Shown here: positions 22,319 to 29,843 of the stretch, piece by piece
Position numbering within the stretch: position 1 is the first letter of the stretch
Layout: every line of letters begins with the position of its first letter
NCBI GenBank assembly: GCA_900544375.1
Contig: UQUZ01000029.1
Span: 1 to 32,215, forward strand
DNA: 32,215 nucleotides
Direction: 5' to 3'
From: an uncultured Oscillospiraceae bacterium
GTDB lineage: Bacteria; Bacillota; Clostridia; Oscillospirales; Acutalibacteraceae
Notes under the pieces: model-generated
What the model saw: only the letters and a program-made list of their open reading frames with translations
Told to the model about the DNA's origin: nothing
Database searches by the model: none
Program-made: the position numbers and the translations under genes

Positions 22319-23047
22319 TCATCCGTTAACCGCCTGGATTATTTTTTGCAATTCTTCTGCCGTTATTTTTCTGCACCCGCCCGGCCCAAGCGTTTCATCG
22401 AGCGGGAGGTCGCCCATTTTAACACGGCGCAGAGCGATGACCTCGTTGCCGAGCGCGGCGAACATCCGCTTGATCTGATGATATCTCCCCTCATGGAGCA
22501 CCACCTCTGCCAGCGGAGTTTCATCGTCCTCTAAAATTTGCAGCCCCGCCTCCATGCAGCGCGTGCCGTCAGCGAGCACAAGCCCTGAGCGGAACGCTTC
22601 AATCGACCGGCCGTCCACAGGGCGCGCGAGCCGCGCGAGATAGGTTTTGGAGATATGCTTTTTAGGCGAAAGAATCCGGTGGGCAAATTCACCGTCGTTT
22701 GTAATCAATACAAAGCCGGTCGTATCCTTATCAAGCCGCCCGGCGGGGAACAATCCATCCCGACGCAGCGCGGAGGGCACCAGATCGATCACGGTTTTTT
22801 GTTCTGCATCCCGGCTCGCGGACACGATGCCTGCGGGTTTATCGAGCATGAGATAAAGATATTTGGAAATAAAAAGAGGCCGGCCGGAAACAGTGATTTG
22901 ATCCGCTTCTGGATCGGCTTTTTGACCGGCATCCCGCACGGGGCTGCCATTAAGGGCAATAGCGCCGCTTTTGACGAGCCTGCGCACATCGCTGCGCGAA
23001 AGCGCGCCCTGGGAGGCGATCAGTTTATCAATGCGTTCCTGCGGCAT
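22319..23047 (-). CDS. rsuA: 16S rRNA pseudouridine synthase RsuA-type
   Basis: A 242-residue pseudouridine synthase of the RsuA/RluB family. N-terminal S4 RNA-binding domain (1-55; ERIDKLIASQGALSRSDVRRLVKSG), then the catalytic domain with LDKPAGIVSA and the active-site motif PAGRLDKDTTG, Asp106 being the nucleophile, and the C-terminal EGRYHQIKRM segment. The family members with this length and S4 domain usually modify U516 of 16S rRNA; the target is inferred. Start codon preceded by AAGGGAG with 7-nt spacing. Part of the minus-strand operon, 39 nt after the fluoride channel gene. Confidence 0.93.
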   Translation of the reverse strand: MPQERIDKLIASQGALSRSDVRRLVKSGAIALNGSPVRDAGQKADPEADQITVSGRPLFISKYLYLMLDKPAGIVSASRDAEQKTVIDLVPSALRRDGLFPAGRLDKDTTGFVLITNDGEFAHRILSPKKHISKTYLARLARPVDGRSIEAFRSGLVLADGTRCMEAGLQILEDDETPLAEVVLHEGRYHQIKRMFAALGNEVIALRRVKMGDLPLDETLGPGGCRKITAEELQKIIQAVNG

Positions 23048-23086
23048 GGCGCAGCTCCCTTCTTTTTTGAATATCAGCTTTTGCCG

Positions 23087-23467
23087 TTATGTAGCGGCCG
23101 TTTTCAGCAGTGCGCCTGCGGCAGCCTGTCCAAGGGCAATTCCGCCCAAGCAGAGCAGAATGCTGAGCAGGATGTAGAGAGCCCCTAACCCTCTGTTGCC
23201 GTTTTCCAAAAGAGAAAACGCCTCCAGCGAAAAGGTGGAAAAGGTGGTAAACCCGCCGCAGACCCCTGTTTTCCAGAAGAGAGCCGCTACATCCTGCATT
23301 CTGCCACGGGCGGATGCTCCCGCGATAAACCCGATGGCCACAGCGCCGAGCAGATTCGTCAGCAGGGTCCAAACCGGAAAACTGCCCTTCAAGGGCAGCA
23401 GGCTGATCAGGTAGCGCAGGATCGCGCCCAACGCGCCGCCCAGGCCGACGGCAAGCAATTTCCACAT
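23087..23467 (-). CDS. crcB: Fluoride channel FluC/CrcB
   Basis: A 126-residue membrane protein with four hydrophobic segments and the Fluc signature GGFTTFSTFSLEA, containing the phenylalanine and threonine residues that line the fluoride pore; the N-terminal GGALGAILRY and NLLGAVAIGF motifs also match. It exports fluoride ions as a dual-topology dimer. Only one copy is present here, so a homodimer is expected. No fluoride riboswitch fits into the 22 nt upstream of the gene. Start has AAGGAG at 8-nt spacing. Confidence 0.95.
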   Translation of the reverse strand: MWKLLAVGLGGALGAILRYLISLLPLKGSFPVWTLLTNLLGAVAIGFIAGASARGRMQDVAALFWKTGVCGGFTTFSTFSLEAFSLLENGNRGLGALYILLSILLCLGGIALGQAAAGALLKTAAT

Positions 23468-23489
23468 GTTTTTTTCTCCTTATGGCAAG

Positions 23490-25760
23490 CTATGACCGGT
23501 CTACTTTTAACACGCCGTCAATCTTTGAAACCTTTGCCATTACGCTGCGCATGTGTTCCACGCCGTCCACCGTGATTGTCATCGTCAGCGTACAACGCCC
23601 ATCTTTGAGTTCACGCGTGTTCATGGAATGAATCATGACGTGCATATTGGCAAGCTGGCCGGACACATCCGCAAGAAGCCCCACGCGGTCGAGGCAGGTG
23701 ATGAGCAGGGAGGATTTAAATTCTTCCTTCACATTTTTATCCCAATAGGCGTTGATCCAGCGCTCCGGCTCGTTGCACAGGGCGATAACCTGCGGCACGT
23801 TCGTGCAATCCCTCTTATGGATGGAAACGCCATGCCCGCGTGTGATAAAGCCGATGATCTGATCGCCGGGCAGAGGGCTGCAACACCGGGCGAATTTGAT
23901 TAAGCAATTGTCGATGCCCTCCACGATCACGCCCTCGCTGCTCTTTACACGCTTTTTCGGCGGCGTAATAATTACCTCGGGCGGTTGATTCGCCTTGACG
24001 AGCTTATAATACGCTTCTTTAATCGACGGCATCATGCGGATGACGGAGATGCCGCCGTAGCCGATAGCAGCGTAGAAATCTTCCAGGGAGTTGCAGTGCT
24101 GCCGGTCCGCGATTTTTTGCAGGAACTCTTTGAGCGCATCATCCGCAAGGCGGATATTGTTGCGCCGGAATTCCCGCTCCAGCTCCGCCTTGCCCTCGAT
24201 GATATTTTCCTCGCGCTTTTCCTTCTTATACCAAGCGCGAATTTTGCCGCGCGCCTCGCTGGTGCGCACTATTTTCAACCAATCGCGGCTGGGGCCCTTG
24301 CCCGGCTGGGCGGAGGTGAGCACCTCCACAATCTCGCCGGTTTTCACCTGATAGTCGAGTGGGACGATCCTGCCATCCACTTTTGCGCCAACCATGCGGT
24401 TGCCGACTGCGGAATGGATGGCATAGGCGAAGTCAATTACCGTTGCGCCGGTGGGCAGGTTGATTACGTCGCCGCGCGGGGTGAAAACGAACACGTCGTC
24501 CGGCACGAGGTCGCTCTTGATCGTCTGGACGATGTCCTCCACATTTTCGCTGTCCTTTTGGTTTTCAAGCAGCTGACGGATCCAGGCGAGCCGCTCCTCA
24601 AATTTATCCTTGCCGGACATACCAAGCTTGTATTTCCAGTGCGCCGCGATGCCGTATTCCGCTGTGTAGTGCATCTCCCATGTGCGGATCTGCACTTCAA
24701 ACGGCACGCCCTCCTTGCCGATCACCGTGGTGTGCAGCGATTGATACATATTCGGCTTCGGCGTGGAGATATAATCTTTGAACCGGCCGGGGATCGGGCG
24801 GAACATATCGTGGATGATGCCCAGGCAGTTGTAGCAGTCAATCACAGAATCGACGATGATGCGCACGGCATAGATATCATAGATTTCATCAAAATTGTGG
24901 TTTTGCATATACATCTTGCGGTAGATGCCATGCACACTCTTGATGCGCCCATCAATGCGCGCGCCGGGCACCACCTGATCCACGCGGGCCTGGATGCGCG
25001 CTTTGATCTCCTCCAGGAATTCCCGCCGCGCGTTGCCCTGAAGCTGGATGGATTCTTCGATCTCATGGTAGGCAACCGGGTCGAGATAGCTGATGGCGAG
25101 ATCCTCCAGCTCCTCCTTGATGGCGCGAATGCCGAGCCGATGCGCGATGGGGGCATAGATTTCAAGCGTTTCCAGCGCCGTGTCGCGCCGCTTCTGCTCG
25201 GGCTTAAAATTTAAAGTGCGCATATTATGCAGCCGGTCGGCCAGCTTAATGATGATCACGCGGATATCCTGAGACATGGCAAGGAGCATCTTGCGGATAT
25301 TCTCCGCCTGCTGTTCCTCCTTGGTGGAAAGCGGCACCTTGCCGAGCTTTGTCACACCATCCACAAGGTGGGCGATGGTCTTGCCGAATTTCGCGGTGAT
25401 ATCCGCTAAGGTTTCGTCCGTATCCTCCACCACATCATGCAGGAGCGCGGCGATCACAGATTCCTTATCCATCCCCATCTCCGCAAGGATGCGCGCTACG
25501 CAGATCGGGTGGATGATATAGGGCTCGCCTGAATAGCGGTGCTGCCCCTCGTGCGATTGTCGTGCGAGCGCATAGGCTCCATCCACCTCGGCGATTTCTT
25601 CGGGTGTGAAGCTTTTGGCGAGCAGTTCGCGCAGGGCGATGTAGCCGTCGCCCTTTTGTGGGGCGGTCGCGCCCTCTTTTTGCTTCACCACAGCATCATT
25701 GCGGATCACCGGCAGGCTGTCGTGCAGAGCAGCCTCAGGCCTCTTTTTTTCTTCCGCCAT
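23490..25760 (-). CDS. relA: Bifunctional (p)ppGpp synthetase/hydrolase (RelA/SpoT, Rel)
   Basis: A 756-residue long Rel enzyme of the stringent response. Order: HD hydrolase domain (about 50-200; SHEGQHRYSGEPYIIHP and the metal-binding HDVVEDT at 108-114), synthetase domain (about 235-350; YDIYAVRIIV, PGRFKDYISTPKPNMYQSLHT), TGS domain (VFVFTPRGDVINLPTGATVIDFAY), a zinc-finger/CC region (CCSPLPGD) and a C-terminal ACT domain. The RFKD loop is the form found in bifunctional enzymes, and the HD residues are intact, so both activities are expected. The ATG at 25760 has GGAGG 8 nt upstream and lies inside the 3' end of recJ (26-nt overlap); a TTG at 25775 is in frame but overlaps that ribosome site. 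Confidence 0.96.
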   Translation of the reverse strand: MAEEKKRPEAALHDSLPVIRNDAVVKQKEGATAPQKGDGYIALRELLAKSFTPEEIAEVDGAYALARQSHEGQHRYSGEPYIIHPICVARILAEMGMDKESVIAALLHDVVEDTDETLADITAKFGKTIAHLVDGVTKLGKVPLSTKEEQQAENIRKMLLAMSQDIRVIIIKLADRLHNMRTLNFKPEQKRRDTALETLEIYAPIAHRLGIRAIKEELEDLAISYLDPVAYHEIEESIQLQGNARREFLEEIKARIQARVDQVVPGARIDGRIKSVHGIYRKMYMQNHNFDEIYDIYAVRIIVDSVIDCYNCLGIIHDMFRPIPGRFKDYISTPKPNMYQSLHTTVIGKEGVPFEVQIRTWEMHYTAEYGIAAHWKYKLGMSGKDKFEERLAWIRQLLENQKDSENVEDIVQTIKSDLVPDDVFVFTPRGDVINLPTGATVIDFAYAIHSAVGNRMVGAKVDGRIVPLDYQVKTGEIVEVLTSAQPGKGPSRDWLKIVRTSEARGKIRAWYKKEKREENIIEGKAELEREFRRNNIRLADDALKEFLQKIADRQHCNSLEDFYAAIGYGGISVIRMMPSIKEAYYKLVKANQPPEVIITPPKKRVKSSEGVIVEGIDNCLIKFARCCSPLPGDQIIGFITRGHGVSIHKRDCTNVPQVIALCNEPERWINAYWDKNVKEEFKSSLLITCLDRVGLLADVSGQLANMHVMIHSMNTRELKDGRCTLTMTITVDGVEHMRSVMAKVSKIDGVLKVDRS

Positions 25761-27807
25761 GTTGATCGCCTCCAATCGCCCGCAGGCGTTGTAAAATCAA
25801 AGAATCATCGAGATTTACCTTTATTGTATCCGGTGGGAGGATAAAATTCCCCTCGTTGTTTTTTTGGATCAGATGAAGCTCCTCCATCGCGTCAAGGGAA
25901 ACCTGCACTTGGCAGAAATTTCCGCCCTTGCCCGCGAGGCGCAGGCAGAGCATTTCCGCGCCAAATCGCCAACCCGCATTTGCGCGCAGCATCCGGTAGG
26001 CATGCGCCGTCTGCTCCCGGGAGGGCAGGGCAAGGGCGGCTTCCTCCACCGTATGCAGCTCACCGCGGCGATATGCCTCGTAAAGCCGCTCAGCCTGGAA
26101 GAGCGCGTCCTCATCTATTCCGGAAAGGCGCATCGCATGGATCTGAACGGAAACATCCGCCTTTCCCCGGAACTCATTGCGCGCCGCGCGCACTGCTAAA
26201 TCCACCACATCCCCAATACGGTAGGGGAATTCATCGGGTGTAACGTGAAACCGCATCGCGGTGACCTGCGTCTCCCCGCGTGAAAAACGCAGGCGCAGAT
26301 GCTTGCCGCCGCCCACGGGCTGCACTGCCTCCAGCCGCATACGAAACAGGCCGAACAGCGGCTGCGGGTTTCCTGCGCCGAAAGGCTCAAGCGCGCCGAC
26401 CGCATCGATCATATCAAGCGTGAGATAAACGGGGTTTAAGCGGCAGTCGAGCCGCAACTCGGGAAAAGGAAGCTCCGATTGAGCGGCATAGCCGTTGATG
26501 CGGCTGCGAAAGGCGTCCACATTCCCGCTTTCAAGCTCCAAACCGGCGGCAAGCGTGTGGCCGCCAAAGTGGAGCAGCGTGTCTTTAGAAGCTTCCAGCG
26601 CGTCATAGATGGAAAAGCCTTCGATACTGCGGCCGGAGCCCTTCGCTTGGCCGCCGTCTGTTGTGATTACAATGCTTGGCCGGCCATAGGTTTCCACCAA
26701 CCGAGCGGCGACGATACCGAGCACGCCGGGGTGCCAGCCCTCGCCGGCCACAACCAGCACGCGGTCGAAGCGGCGCTGTGGGTGTTCATCGAGCTGACGC
26801 TCCACCTCCCGGAGAATTTCTCCTTCCGTTTCCTGCCGCAGGGCATTTGTCTGGCAGACCTCCTCCGCGAGGGAGGCGGCCTCTTCCTCCTCCTCGCTGA
26901 GCAAAAGGTGTAGCGCGCGCTGGGCGGAACCCATGCGGCCCGCCGCATTGATGCGTGGCGCGAGCGTGAAGGCAATGCTACCGGCTGTGAGCGGTTTCTC
27001 CGCAAAGCCCGCCGCTGCCCGCAGGGCCATAAGGCCGGGGCGGCTGTTCGCATTGATGCGCTGAAGGCCATAACGGACCATCCTGCGGTTTTCCCCGTGG
27101 AGCGGCACAACGTCTGCAACGGTGCCTAACGCAACCAAATCGGCATAATCATCCATCAGCGCCTGTGCATCGCCTTCGAGCGCGGCAGCCAGATAAAACG
27201 CAACCCCTACGCCTGACAGATCACAAAAGGGGCAGGTGCTATCCGGCCTGTGGGCGTCCACGATGGCTGCGGCGTGCGGCAGTGTTTCACCGGCGCGGTG
27301 GTGATCCGTAATCACTAGATCAAGCCCGAGCGAGGCGGCATATTCCGCCTCCTCCAGGGCGCTCACACCGTTATCCACCGTGATGATGAGCTTCGCACCT
27401 CGTTTTGCCATCTCGTCAATGGAAGCGCGATGCAGGCCGTAGCCCTCGGCCTCCCGTTCGGGAATATAATAAAAGACGTCCGCTCCCTGTGTTTCCAGGT
27501 ATGAATAGAGCACCGCAGTGGCGGTCACGCCGTCCGCGTCATAATCCCCATAGATCGCAATCCGCTCAAAGCTGTCCAGAGCTTTTCGAATCCGCGCAAC
27601 GGCTTTTTCCATATCCGGCAGGCTCATGGGGTCAAATTCCGCTGCGTCCGCTTCTAAAAAGCTGCGTGCCTGCTCTGGCGTTTGCATGCCGCGCGAAACG
27701 AGCAGCAACGCCGCAAACGGGTCGAGCCCGCACGCTTCGGCCAGAGAGGCCGCGCAATCTTTATCATATTGCGCAATACGCCACTTTTTGCGGCTCAAAT
27801 CTATCAT
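25735..27807 (-). CDS. recJ: Single-stranded-DNA-specific exonuclease RecJ
   Basis: A 690-residue DHH-family 5'-3' exonuclease used in recombination and mismatch/base-excision repair. Motifs: GDYDADG (87-93), VDNG (144-147), the DHH triad (168-170), GVGVAFYLA, a DHHA1 domain with GEGWHPGVLGIVAARL and GGQAKGSGRS, and an OB-like C-terminal part. A further C-terminal helical region of about 120 residues precedes the stop. The start at 27807 is preferred because AAGAAAGG lies 10 nt upstream; another ATG at 27816 is only one base after it. It is first in the minus-strand operon recJ - relA - crcB - rsuA - GNAT - peptidase E-like. Confidence 0.94.
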   Translation of the reverse strand: MIDLSRKKWRIAQYDKDCAASLAEACGLDPFAALLLVSRGMQTPEQARSFLEADAAEFDPMSLPDMEKAVARIRKALDSFERIAIYGDYDADGVTATAVLYSYLETQGADVFYYIPEREAEGYGLHRASIDEMAKRGAKLIITVDNGVSALEEAEYAASLGLDLVITDHHRAGETLPHAAAIVDAHRPDSTCPFCDLSGVGVAFYLAAALEGDAQALMDDYADLVALGTVADVVPLHGENRRMVRYGLQRINANSRPGLMALRAAAGFAEKPLTAGSIAFTLAPRINAAGRMGSAQRALHLLLSEEEEEAASLAEEVCQTNALRQETEGEILREVERQLDEHPQRRFDRVLVVAGEGWHPGVLGIVAARLVETYGRPSIVITTDGGQAKGSGRSIEGFSIYDALEASKDTLLHFGGHTLAAGLELESGNVDAFRSRINGYAAQSELPFPELRLDCRLNPVYLTLDMIDAVGALEPFGAGNPQPLFGLFRMRLEAVQPVGGGKHLRLRFSRGETQVTAMRFHVTPDEFPYRIGDVVDLAVRAARNEFRGKADVSVQIHAMRLSGIDEDALFQAERLYEAYRRGELHTVEEAALALPSREQTAHAYRMLRANAGWRFGAEMLCLRLAGKGGNFCQVQVSLDAMEELHLIQKNNEGNFILPPDTIKVNLDDSLILQRLRAIGGDQHGGRKKEA

Positions 27808-27904
27808 TATGACCATGCCTTTCTTGCGCCGGGCCGCGGAATTGTGCGGTCTTGGCGCAGCCAAAATTTCGAGCGGCATTTATGCTTGAAAAGCACAAAA
27901 CGCG

Positions 27905-27928
27905 GTTTGAAAGATTGATCTTTCAAAC
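27905..27928. repeat. Perfect inverted repeat in the recJ leader
   Basis: GTTTGAAAGA (27905-27914) and TCTTTCAAAC (27919-27928) around TTGA: a 10-bp stem. It lies about 12 nt downstream of the predicted recJ transcription start and nearly 100 nt before the start codon, so it could be an operator or an RNA hairpin. There is no T-run on the recJ-sense side. Confidence 0.7.
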
Positions 27929-27946
27929 TTCCCTTCTATTCCCCCT

Positions 27947-27975
27947 ATTTTAGCATTAACCGGGTGTAGATTCAA
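27947..27975 (-). promoter_or_regulatory. SigA-type promoter of the recJ-relA operon
   Basis: Read on the minus strand: -35 TTGAAT (27975-27970), 17-nt spacer, -10 TAAAAT (27952-27947). It starts a transcript near 27940 that would cover recJ and the following genes. Confidence 0.75.
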
Positions 27976-28096
27976 GAAAAAACGGAAGTTTTCAGGCGGT
28001 TGCACGCATTCGGGCTGCCCGGCTGTATGCAAAAGTTTAATGGTTCATTCGTATTCCTTTATATAGAATAAAAGGTAATATTATATAATAATAGTA

Positions 28097-28125
28097 TTGA
28101 ATGGTCGAAAAAAGTGTGAGATAAT
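28097..28125 (+). promoter_or_regulatory. SigA-type promoter of the barnase-barstar cluster
   Basis: -35 TTGAAT at 28097-28102, 17-nt spacer, -10 GATAAT at 28120-28125, within an AT-rich stretch (28055-28135) unlike the flanking GC-rich DNA. The leader to 28268 is about 135 nt and carries the hairpin at 28180-28207. Confidence 0.65.
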
Positions 28126-28179
28126 CGAAATATAGAGTCGGCGCAACGCGCAACGCAAAATTATTTTTCGCAGCCGCCG

Positions 28180-28207
28180 TTTTGTTGCACAGATTCGTGC
28201 AACAAAA
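28180..28207. repeat. Perfect 11-bp hairpin in the toxin leader
   Basis: TTTTGTTGCAC (28180-28190) and GTGCAACAAAA (28197-28207) around AGATTC. It lacks a T-tail on the sense strand, but on the minus strand it ends in TTTTG. Upstream (28138-28156) are near-repeats of GCGCAAC. It may be an operator, a leader structure, or a weak terminator for the opposite strand. Confidence 0.6.
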
Positions 28208-28267
28208 GGCCCGGTTTGCCCCCTGTATGAGAAAGTATTTTTCCGAATCATATCAGGAGGTAAATCG

Positions 28268-28852
28268 ATGCTGGAAACCATTGATTTTATCACACAAACG
28301 CTTTTGGAGCAGAAGGGAAAGCTGGATCGTTTTGATCCGCCCGTTGTGTACGAAAGCACGCGCTGGCAACAGTGGGTGACACAGCCGAGCCCAGGCACCT
28401 GCCCCTATTGCATGCTTCAAGACGGCCGCATTTATAGCCGGGCGGAGCAGCCCTCGATCCCACCGCCGGTGCATCCCAACTGCAAGTGCAGGCTCACCCC
28501 GCTCCGGGAAATCCCGGCGGGTATGGCTACGGATCAGGGGCTGATGGGGGCGGATTTCTGGCTGAAAATGAGCAGGACGCTGCCGGAGTATTATATTTCC
28601 GAAGAGGAGATACGGGCGCTCGGCTGGCGGGATGGCAAGGCCCCGGTTCGTTACGCGCCGGGGAAAATGATCGCAGGGGGGGTATACAAGAATGATGATG
28701 GCCATCTCCCGCAGCGCAGCGGCCGCATCTGGTACGAGGCGGATCTCAATTACCACGAGGGAAGGCGCAACCGGCACCGGATCGTCTGGTCGAACGATGG
28801 CCTCATTTTTGTGACCTACGACCACTATGCAACCTTTTATGCCATCGAATAA
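28268..28852 (+). CDS. Barnase-type ribonuclease toxin with a phage-head-like N-terminal part
   Basis: A 194-residue protein. The C-terminal 90 residues (from LPEYYI at 105) follow barnase almost throughout: APGKMIAGG, SGRIWYEADLNY, NRHRIVWSNDGLIFVTYDHYATF. The catalytic residues align as Glu157 (barnase Glu73), Arg167 (Arg83), Arg171 (Arg87) and His186 (His102), so it should cut RNA. Two barstar-contacting basic residues are changed: Lys27 is Glu112 and Arg59 is Asp143. The N-terminal part has CPYC (45-48), then VHPNCKCRL (68-76), a Cys/His pattern common at the end of phage minor head and some polymorphic-toxin proteins. No signal peptide. Two barstar genes follow at once, so it is a toxin with immunity. 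AGGAGG at 28255-28260 fixes the start. Confidence 0.92.
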   Translation: MLETIDFITQTLLEQKGKLDRFDPPVVYESTRWQQWVTQPSPGTCPYCMLQDGRIYSRAEQPSIPPPVHPNCKCRLTPLREIPAGMATDQGLMGADFWLKMSRTLPEYYISEEEIRALGWRDGKAPVRYAPGKMIAGGVYKNDDGHLPQRSGRIWYEADLNYHEGRRNRHRIVWSNDGLIFVTYDHYATFYAIE

Positions 28853-28875
28853 TGAAAGAAAAGAGGAAACAAATT

Positions 28876-29181
28876 ATGGGCAAGAAAGTGGAAGAAATTA
28901 ATCTTGACTTCACCGGGGTGAAAACGCTGTGGGAGCTGCACGAGCGCATCCGGATTGCCTTCGACTTTCCGGAATGGTATGGGAAGAACTGGGACGCTTT
29001 CTGGGACTTGCTCAGCGAGCCATTTGAAGAAACAATGGTCACAGTGCGGGGGATTCAGACACTCCCCCGGGACCTGCAGCCATGCGGGAAAAAGGTTCTT
29101 GAATTACTTGAGGAAAATAAAAAATGGCAGGCGCACTGGGAATGGAATCCGGTGGAGTTCAACTACAAGGTGCTGAGCTAA
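28876..29181 (+). CDS. Barstar-type RNase inhibitor, copy 1
   Basis: A 101-residue barstar-family protein that should bind and block the adjacent barnase. WYGKNWDAFWDLL (34-46) matches barstar's binding helix YYGENLDALWDCL; Asp40 and Asp44 correspond to barstar Asp35 and Asp39, and Trp43 to Trp38. Start ATG 28876 has AAGAGG at 28861-28866; an in-frame ATG at 28852 overlaps the toxin stop but has no ribosome site and adds residues not seen in copy 2. Cotranscribed with the toxin. Confidence 0.92.
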   Translation: MGKKVEEINLDFTGVKTLWELHERIRIAFDFPEWYGKNWDAFWDLLSEPFEETMVTVRGIQTLPRDLQPCGKKVLELLEENKKWQAHWEWNPVEFNYKVLS

Positions 29182-29226
29182 AGGGCCTGTGCAAGCAAAG
29201 GAGTATCATGAAGGAGGAAACAAATT

Positions 29227-29532
29227 ATGAGCAAAAAAATAAGAGAAATTACCCTTGACTTTACCGGCGTGAAAACGCTGTGGGAGCTGCACGAGCGTAT
29301 CCGGGTAGCCTTCGACTTCCCGGAATGGTACGGGAAGAACTGGTCTGCCTTTTGGGATCTGCTCAGCGAGCCGCGCGACGAAACAATGGTTACGGTGCGT
29401 GGCCTCAAGATGCTGCCTGGGGAATTGCAGCCGTGTGGGAAAAAGGTGATTGAATTACTCGAGAGAAATAAAAAATGGCAGGCGCACTGGGAACCGGATC
29501 CGGAAGAGTTCAACTACATAGTGCTGAGCTAA
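29227..29532 (+). CDS. Barstar-type RNase inhibitor, copy 2
   Basis: A 101-residue paralogue of the preceding gene, differing at about 19 positions (roughly 81% identity by eye). The leader (GGAGGAAACAAATTATG) is nearly the same as that of copy 1, so this is a tandem duplication. It keeps Asp44 (barstar Asp39) but has Ser40 where copy 1 and barstar have Asp (barstar Asp35), and several charge changes in the 50-60 and 75-95 regions. It may recognise a variant toxin or the local one, in which the partner residue of Asp35 is also changed. Confidence 0.92.
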   Translation: MSKKIREITLDFTGVKTLWELHERIRVAFDFPEWYGKNWSAFWDLLSEPRDETMVTVRGLKMLPGELQPCGKKVIELLERNKKWQAHWEPDPEEFNYIVLS

Positions 29533-29581
29533 TAGCCGGAAGACGCTTCTCTGCATTATCATGATAAGGAGGAATCAAACC

Positions 29582-29682
29582 ATGAGTAAAAAAAGAAAAA
29601 AATTACCCTCGATTTCACCGGCGTGAAAACGCTGTGGGAGCTGCACGAGCACATCCGAATTGTCCGGAAGTGATGAAACGAA
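29582..29682 (+). pseudogene. Barstar pseudogene, copy 3
   Basis: A third copy with a complete ribosome site (AAGGAGG) and ATG at 29582. A one-base loss in the A-rich start puts it out of frame and it stops at 29624-29626. In the correct frame the DNA still encodes ITLDFTGVKTLWELHEHIRI, after which about 10 bases are missing and similarity ends near 29682. No inhibitor can be made. From here to 29843 nothing else is recognised. Confidence 0.9.
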
Positions 29683-29843
29683 GCAGGCGCTCGCCCCCTG
29701 CCTTCACACAGCTTTGAAAAAAACAGAGCTCTCGTAAGAAACTTGTAATTTTTCCGTTTCCCTTTCGTAAATCCGTTCGGGTATTCTAATAGCAGAAACG
29801 GATTTGATGAATTTGATCCGCGCGACGAAAGGGGAGCAGTTGA

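Noticed and set aside
23468..23489. A fluoride riboswitch for crcB
   Set aside because: Only 22 nt separate crcB from relA, too short for the aptamer, and no signature is seen.
23985..25214. A long (409-codon) open frame on the plus strand opposite relA
   Set aside because: It is fully antisense to conserved domains of relA, has no ribosome site or recognisable motifs, and long antisense frames are common in GC-rich genes.
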